DNA of 8,442 bases, taken from NCBI GenBank assembly GCA_003535195.1, contig DOHN01000169.1, forward strand, positions 12,528-20,969, given 5' to 3'. This DNA comes from Ruminiclostridium sp. (GTDB lineage: Bacteria; Bacillota; Clostridia; DSM-8532). The notes beneath the pieces are model-generated. The model did no database searches. It was not told the origin of the DNA and saw nothing but the letters and a program-made list of their open reading frames with translations. This document shows, piece after piece, positions 5,573 to 8,442 of the stretch (its first letter is position 1; each line of letters begins with the position of its first letter). The translations under genes and the position numbers were made by a program.

Positions 5573-6871
5573 ATCCGCTTTCCAGTAGATGGGCGATGTG
5601 GTGAGCTCCAACCCGCCTTTACGCGCCCTGGCACTGGGGCAGCCCAGCACATAGGAGTCGGTAGCTCTGATTTCATGTTCAAAGAGGCTGACCCCATGGG
5701 GATTTTTTAGCTTAAAACCGTCTGCCGGCTTGGTAATAACCGGAAGCTGCGCTTTCTTCCGAAGGCCCGACAAAAGACTGCGGCCTCTGTCATTAAAGCC
5801 GAGAATCCGTATATACTGAGCATACCCATTGTTTTTCAGCGTATCTAAAAGCTCTGCGGTCAACCCTGTCAGCAGCGCGCACAAAATCCTTTTGATCCGG
5901 GAAGCAGGATACCGGCTGGTTACTGCTGACGAGACCAGCTCCTTTAAGGAGGTTGATTTTATTGCTGCGTCCTTGAGCCGGTTTTCCAGCCCTTCGCCCA
6001 TATAGGGAAGAGAGGCCAGAGCCTTTTTCGGAGCGCTCCTTACAAGATGCAGAAAAATATTTTCAAAGGCCTCAGGAAATATTGGGCCCCGTCCCTGGAC
6101 AAATTCTTCCGATAAAATTTCCAGACTGGCCGGAGAAAGATTATTTATTAGAAAAGAATCTGACCGGATATTTCCGGGCGGCTCATTTGATATATGGCTG
6201 CGAATGGCCGTGGCACTTGAAAGGGAATGGGCCCGAAGGGCGCTTTTATATCCCTGCCCGATCCTTTTTATTGTCAGAGGTTTTATAGGACATCCGGCAC
6301 GTTTGATGGCTTTCATATATTCTATACCCAGGATATTATTGGGCATATTCAGCAGGGGGCCGGAGGATGAGCCACCAAGGGCATCGGAGCGAAAATCTTC
6401 GCCTTGCCGGGCGGCAGAAAGAACAATCTGTGCGGCTTTCTCTCTCGCTGCCGCAAAAGATAAGCCCTTATCCAGTCCCTGTTTAAGGAGATATTTAAAT
6501 TCCTCGCTTTCATTGGCCAAAAGCGCTGCCGCCTTTTCAAAGGTCTCAATCTGTCCTTCTTCGCTTCCGAAACAAAGATAATCCACACAGTCAAGGGCCC
6601 CCAGCAGCTGAACCGCGCAGGAAGCGAAATATTCTGCGGATGCACAGGAAAAGGCAGAAGGAAGCTCAATGACAAGGTCGGCTCCCTGCTGCAAGGCCAT
6701 TTTTGCTCTGGCCCATTTATTAATGATTGCCGGCTCTCCCCGCTGAACAAAATTGCTGCTCAGCACACAAACGCAGGCCGAAGCATCCGTTAATTTTCGC
6801 GCTTGCTCAATATGATATTCGTGCCCCCTATGAAGGGGATTATATTCGGCAATGATTCCCACAACCGGCAT
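5570..6871 (-). CDS. tmcAL: tRNA(Met) cytidine acetate ligase TmcAL (YlbM family)
   Basis: The family forms N4-acetylcytidine at wobble position 34 of elongator tRNA-Met, using acetate and ATP through acetyl-adenylate. This helps accurate AUG decoding. The 433-residue product (Bacillus subtilis about 415) opens with VVGIIAEYNPLHRGH, where HRGH (14-17) is the HxGH nucleotidyltransferase-fold signature for ATP. It continues with NFVQRGEPA (40-48), CFGSEEG (100-106), NNILGIEY (178-185), SSATAIR (218-224) and ILGFN (356-360), all recognisable family blocks. The block before NFVQRGEPA reads LSS where family members I recall have an SG pair; this is a mild change. Start: ATG 6871 with GGAG (6883-6886) at 11 bases. 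The upstream in-frame TTG at 6880 is only 2 bases from that site. It is transcribed alone, divergent from rimP. Confidence 0.94.
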   Translation of the reverse strand: MPVVGIIAEYNPLHRGHEYHIEQARKLTDASACVCVLSSNFVQRGEPAIINKWARAKMALQQGADLVIELPSAFSCASAEYFASCAVQLLGALDCVDYLCFGSEEGQIETFEKAAALLANESEEFKYLLKQGLDKGLSFAAAREKAAQIVLSAARQGEDFRSDALGGSSSGPLLNMPNNILGIEYMKAIKRAGCPIKPLTIKRIGQGYKSALRAHSLSSATAIRSHISNEPPGNIRSDSFLINNLSPASLEILSEEFVQGRGPIFPEAFENIFLHLVRSAPKKALASLPYMGEGLENRLKDAAIKSTSLKELVSSAVTSRYPASRIKRILCALLTGLTAELLDTLKNNGYAQYIRILGFNDRGRSLLSGLRKKAQLPVITKPADGFKLKNPHGVSLFEHEIRATDSYVLGCPSARARKGGLELTTSPIYWKAD

Positions 6872-6941
6872 AATGGTCAAAACTCCGTCTTTTTGATAAT
6901 ACCCCTTGAAGATGTTTTAATTTTGCTTCAATCCGGGCATT

Positions 6942-6947
6942 ATTATA
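6942..6947 (-). promoter_or_regulatory. Possible -10 element for tmcAL
   Basis: TATAAT on the minus strand lies 70 bases before the tmcAL start. No good -35 hexamer is found at 17 bases (GTGTTA there; TTGTGT at 19), so the assignment is weak. AGTGTA occurs at 6947-6952 and again at 6961-6966, and GTGTAACAC (6962-6970) is a small palindrome. Confidence 0.3.
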
Positions 6948-7003
6948 GTGTATTATTTTAAGTGTAACACAAAAAGATGTATTTCGGCCTTTTGATATTG
7001 TTA

Positions 7004-7080
7004 TCGGGCACCTTCGGTTCGCGCCGCTCCGCTTCGGCACTTTAACGTCGCTCCGGCACTAAATTATGAATTGAGGGGAC
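7004..7080. repeat. GC-rich intergenic repeat-like element
   Basis: This block stands out from the AT-rich spacer around it. It contains internal direct repeats: CTTCGG twice (7012-7017, 7032-7037), GCTCC twice (7026-7030, 7050-7054) and CGGCACT twice (7035-7041, 7054-7060). GCCG (7023-7026) can pair with CGGC (7035-7038) around an 8-base loop. A diverged match to its middle part lies at window positions 1-37. It has no supported gene: the minus-strand reading frame through it is an artefact of the absence of stops. I infer a dispersed, possibly mobile-element-derived repeat. GGGGACACC at its right end is reminiscent of sequences near small transposase elements, but no transposase is present. 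Confidence 0.45.
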
Positions 7081-7092
7081 ACCAGAAAAAAG

Positions 7093-7121
7093 TTGCAAGG
7101 ATTGGTGTTCTGTGCTAAAAT
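7093..7121 (+). promoter_or_regulatory. Promoter of the rimP-nusA operon
   Basis: TTGCAA (7093-7098) and TAAAAT (7116-7121) are separated by 17 bases, and TGC directly precedes the -10, making it an extended -10. Transcription would start near 7128, within or just after GTAC-TAG-GTAC (7126-7136). It would give a leader of about 67 bases containing the hairpin at 7147-7173. Confidence 0.72.
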
Positions 7122-7146
7122 AACTGTACTAGGTACGTTTTTTGCA

Positions 7147-7173
7147 CAAAGAGTGGGAAATTCCCACTCTTTG
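7147..7173 (+). promoter_or_regulatory. Perfect 13-bp hairpin in the rimP leader
   Basis: CAAAGAGTGGGAA (7147-7159) and TTCCCACTCTTTG (7161-7173) are perfect inverted copies around a single A. In RNA the innermost pairs must open to form a loop, leaving roughly 11-12 pairs. It is followed by CATTTGTATACGGAGG, so the ribosome site starts 12 bases downstream. No T run follows, hence not a standard terminator. It may be a leader element controlling rimP-nusA translation, mRNA stability or NusA/protein binding. Comparable AGTGGG/CCCACT hairpins ahead of rimP homologues are something I recall from Firmicutes, but I could not check this. Confidence 0.6.
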
Positions 7174-7194
7174 CATTTGTATACGGAGGTATGG

Positions 7195-7656
7195 ATGGCT
7201 AAAACAAGCATAGCGGAAATGGTGACTCCAATCGCATTGCCTATTGCTGAAGAAGCCGGCTGTGAGCTGGTTGATGTGGAATTTTTCAAGGAGGGCGGCA
7301 ACTGGATTTTGAGGGTTTATATCGATAAATCCGGAGGAGTGACCCTTGACGATTGCGAAAATGTAAGCAGACCGTTAAGCAAAAAGCTGGATGAGCTTGA
7401 TCCTATTACCCATGAATATAGTCTGGAAGTTTCTTCCCTGGGAGATCGTGCTTTAAAAAACCCACGTGATTTTGAGAAAGCTATGGGAGAAACTGTTGAA
7501 GTCAGGCTGTTTAAAGCTGTCGATCACCAAAAGCGCTTTGAAGGCCGTCTGATTTTCTATAATGAAGACAGTCTTGCCATTGAAACCGAAACCAATGAAC
7601 AACTTCAATTTACGATAGACCAGATTGCAAAAGTGAAAAAGATTTTTAAATTTTAA
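7195..7656 (+). CDS. rimP: Ribosome maturation factor RimP
   Basis: RimP binds the free 30S subunit and assists its maturation in the cytoplasm. The 153-residue product has the two expected domains. The N-terminal alpha/beta domain (about 1-80) includes CELVDVEFFKEGGNWILRV and YIDKSGGVTLDDC, with the typical DxxGGV-like turn. The Sm-like C-terminal domain runs from about 85 to 153, ending in IDQIAKVKKIFKF. The start is ATG 7195, preceded by GGAGG (7185-7189) with 5 bases spacing; the out-of-frame ATG at 7191 and a longer in-frame TTG at 7093 are rejected because the latter overlaps the promoter. The link between domains reads EVSSLGDRAL where the family usually has SSPGxDRPL: one residue shorter and lacking the proline. 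nusA starts 17 bases after the stop, the classical rimP-nusA arrangement, so co-transcription is expected. Confidence 0.95.
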   Translation: MAKTSIAEMVTPIALPIAEEAGCELVDVEFFKEGGNWILRVYIDKSGGVTLDDCENVSRPLSKKLDELDPITHEYSLEVSSLGDRALKNPRDFEKAMGETVEVRLFKAVDHQKRFEGRLIFYNEDSLAIETETNEQLQFTIDQIAKVKKIFKF

Positions 7657-7673
7657 TATGGAGGTAGTAAAAG

Positions 7674-8442
7674 ATGAGCGCGGAGTTGCTTCAAGCTCTC
7701 GAACAATTGGAAAAAGAAAGAGGCATTAATAAGGAAATTTTAATAGATGCCCTGGAACAGGCACTGATTTCAGCATATAAAAGGAATTTTGGTTCAGCTC
7801 AAAATGTTGAGGTGAACATTGACAGAGCTTCAGGAGATATCAGAGTTTATGCATTGAAAACCATCGTGGATGAGGTTAACGATATTGCTGTTGAAATGTC
7901 CCTTGAGCAGGCCAAAAAATTTGGCGTTGATTTTGAAATAGGTGATATTGTTGAAGTTGAGGTTACTCCAAGAAAGTTTGGACGAATTGCGGCTCAGACT
8001 GCCAAACAGGTCATCATGCAGCGTATCCGCGAAGCCGAACGCGGCATTATTTTTGACGAGTTCTCCAACCGGGAAGAGGATATTGTAAACGGAGTCATTA
8101 GCCGTTTTGACAAAAAAAATATCATTATTGATTTAGGCAGGGTGGAAGCGGTCTTACCGCCTTCGGAACAGACGCCGGGAGAAAAGTACAATGTTCATGA
8201 CCGGGTAAAGGTCTATGTCATCAATGTGAAGAAAACCAATAAAATTCCGCAAATTTATGTGTCCAGAACTCATCCCGGTCTGGTTAAAAGGCTTTTGGAG
8301 CTTGAAGTGCCGGAGATAGCCGACGGAACGGTTGAGATTAAGACCATAGCCCGGGAAGCGGGTTCAAGAACAAAGATCGCCATCGCCTCCAGAAACGAGG
8401 ATGTGGATCCTGTGGGCGCCTGTGTAGGTCAGCGTGGAAGCC
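7674..8442 (+). CDS. nusA: Transcription termination/antitermination factor NusA (5' part, cut by window end)
   Basis: NusA binds RNA polymerase and nascent RNA and modulates pausing, termination and antitermination. No stop occurs before the window ends, so only the first 256 codons are visible, of roughly 350-500 in the family. They cover the RNA polymerase-binding N-terminal domain (about 1-125), beginning MSAELLQALEQLEKERGINK and including FGRIAAQTAKQVIMQRIREAER (102-123). The S1 domain follows (about 135-199), then SRTHPGLVKRLLELEVPEI (198-216), and the first KH domain starts, with the DPVGACVGQRG signature (245-255) reached just at the edge. The ATG at 7674 has GGAGG (7660-7664) 9 bases upstream. 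It follows rimP by 17 bases, so it is read from the rimP promoter. ylxR and infB would be expected beyond the edge. Confidence 0.96.
   Translation, partial: MSAELLQALEQLEKERGINKEILIDALEQALISAYKRNFGSAQNVEVNIDRASGDIRVYALKTIVDEVNDIAVEMSLEQAKKFGVDFEIGDIVEVEVTPRKFGRIAAQTAKQVIMQRIREAERGIIFDEFSNREEDIVNGVISRFDKKNIIIDLGRVEAVLPPSEQTPGEKYNVHDRVKVYVINVKKTNKIPQIYVSRTHPGLVKRLLELEVPEIADGTVEIKTIAREAGSRTKIAIASRNEDVDPVGACVGQRGS

Noticed and set aside
6840..7040. Minus-strand frame of 66 codons through the start of tmcAL and the GC-rich block.
   Set aside because: It overlaps the true tmcAL start out of frame, lacks a ribosome binding site and owes its openness to the repeat-like block.
7093..7194. Longer rimP starting at TTG 7093.
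   Set aside because: The TTG is part of the predicted -35 element, and the extra 34 codons run through the promoter and the leader hairpin. ATG 7195 has a GGAGG site and matches family length.
1..8442. CRISPR array, prophage, toxin-antitoxin pair, tRNA or rRNA gene, intact insertion sequence.
   Set aside because: No regularly spaced repeats, no cloverleaf or rRNA-like sequence and no transposase or integrase gene were seen on either strand.

Overview
The window looks like a core chromosomal segment of a low-to-mid GC Gram-positive bacterium, most likely a clostridium. I base this on RNase J, TmcAL (a Firmicutes-type tRNA-Met acetyltransferase), strong GGAGG ribosome binding sites, extended -10 promoters and a rimP-nusA pair. 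A Peptococcaceae/Desulfitobacterium-like relative is a plausible guess from overall style, but the sequence does not prove it.

Layout, left to right: cca tRNA nucleotidyltransferase (-); a 410-base gap that is mostly a structured leader; ribonuclease J (+); a bidirectional terminator; a D-Ala-D-Ala carboxypeptidase (-); a divergent promoter region; a short ComEA-type helix-hairpin-helix protein (+); a terminator; tRNA-Met cytidine acetate ligase tmcAL (-); a 323-base gap holding a GC-rich repeat-like element and the rimP promoter and leader hairpin; then rimP and the 5' part of nusA (+), which runs off the right edge. Neighbouring genes alternate in strand, so apart from rimP-nusA every gene here is probably its own transcription unit or begins one.

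Functionally most genes serve RNA: tRNA 3'-end synthesis or repair (cca), mRNA decay and processing (RNase J), tRNA wobble modification (tmcAL), 30S maturation (rimP) and transcription elongation/termination (nusA). The carboxypeptidase trims peptidoglycan, and the ComEA-like protein probably binds DNA at the outer membrane face. No defence island, prophage, intact insertion sequence or CRISPR array is visible. The most interesting non-coding signals are a possible attenuator in front of the RNase J gene (two identical GGCAGGC copies competing for one GCCGCC), a perfect 13-bp hairpin in the rimP leader, and a GC-rich repeat-like block with a diverged partial copy at the left edge. I do not see a clearly new multi-gene system.
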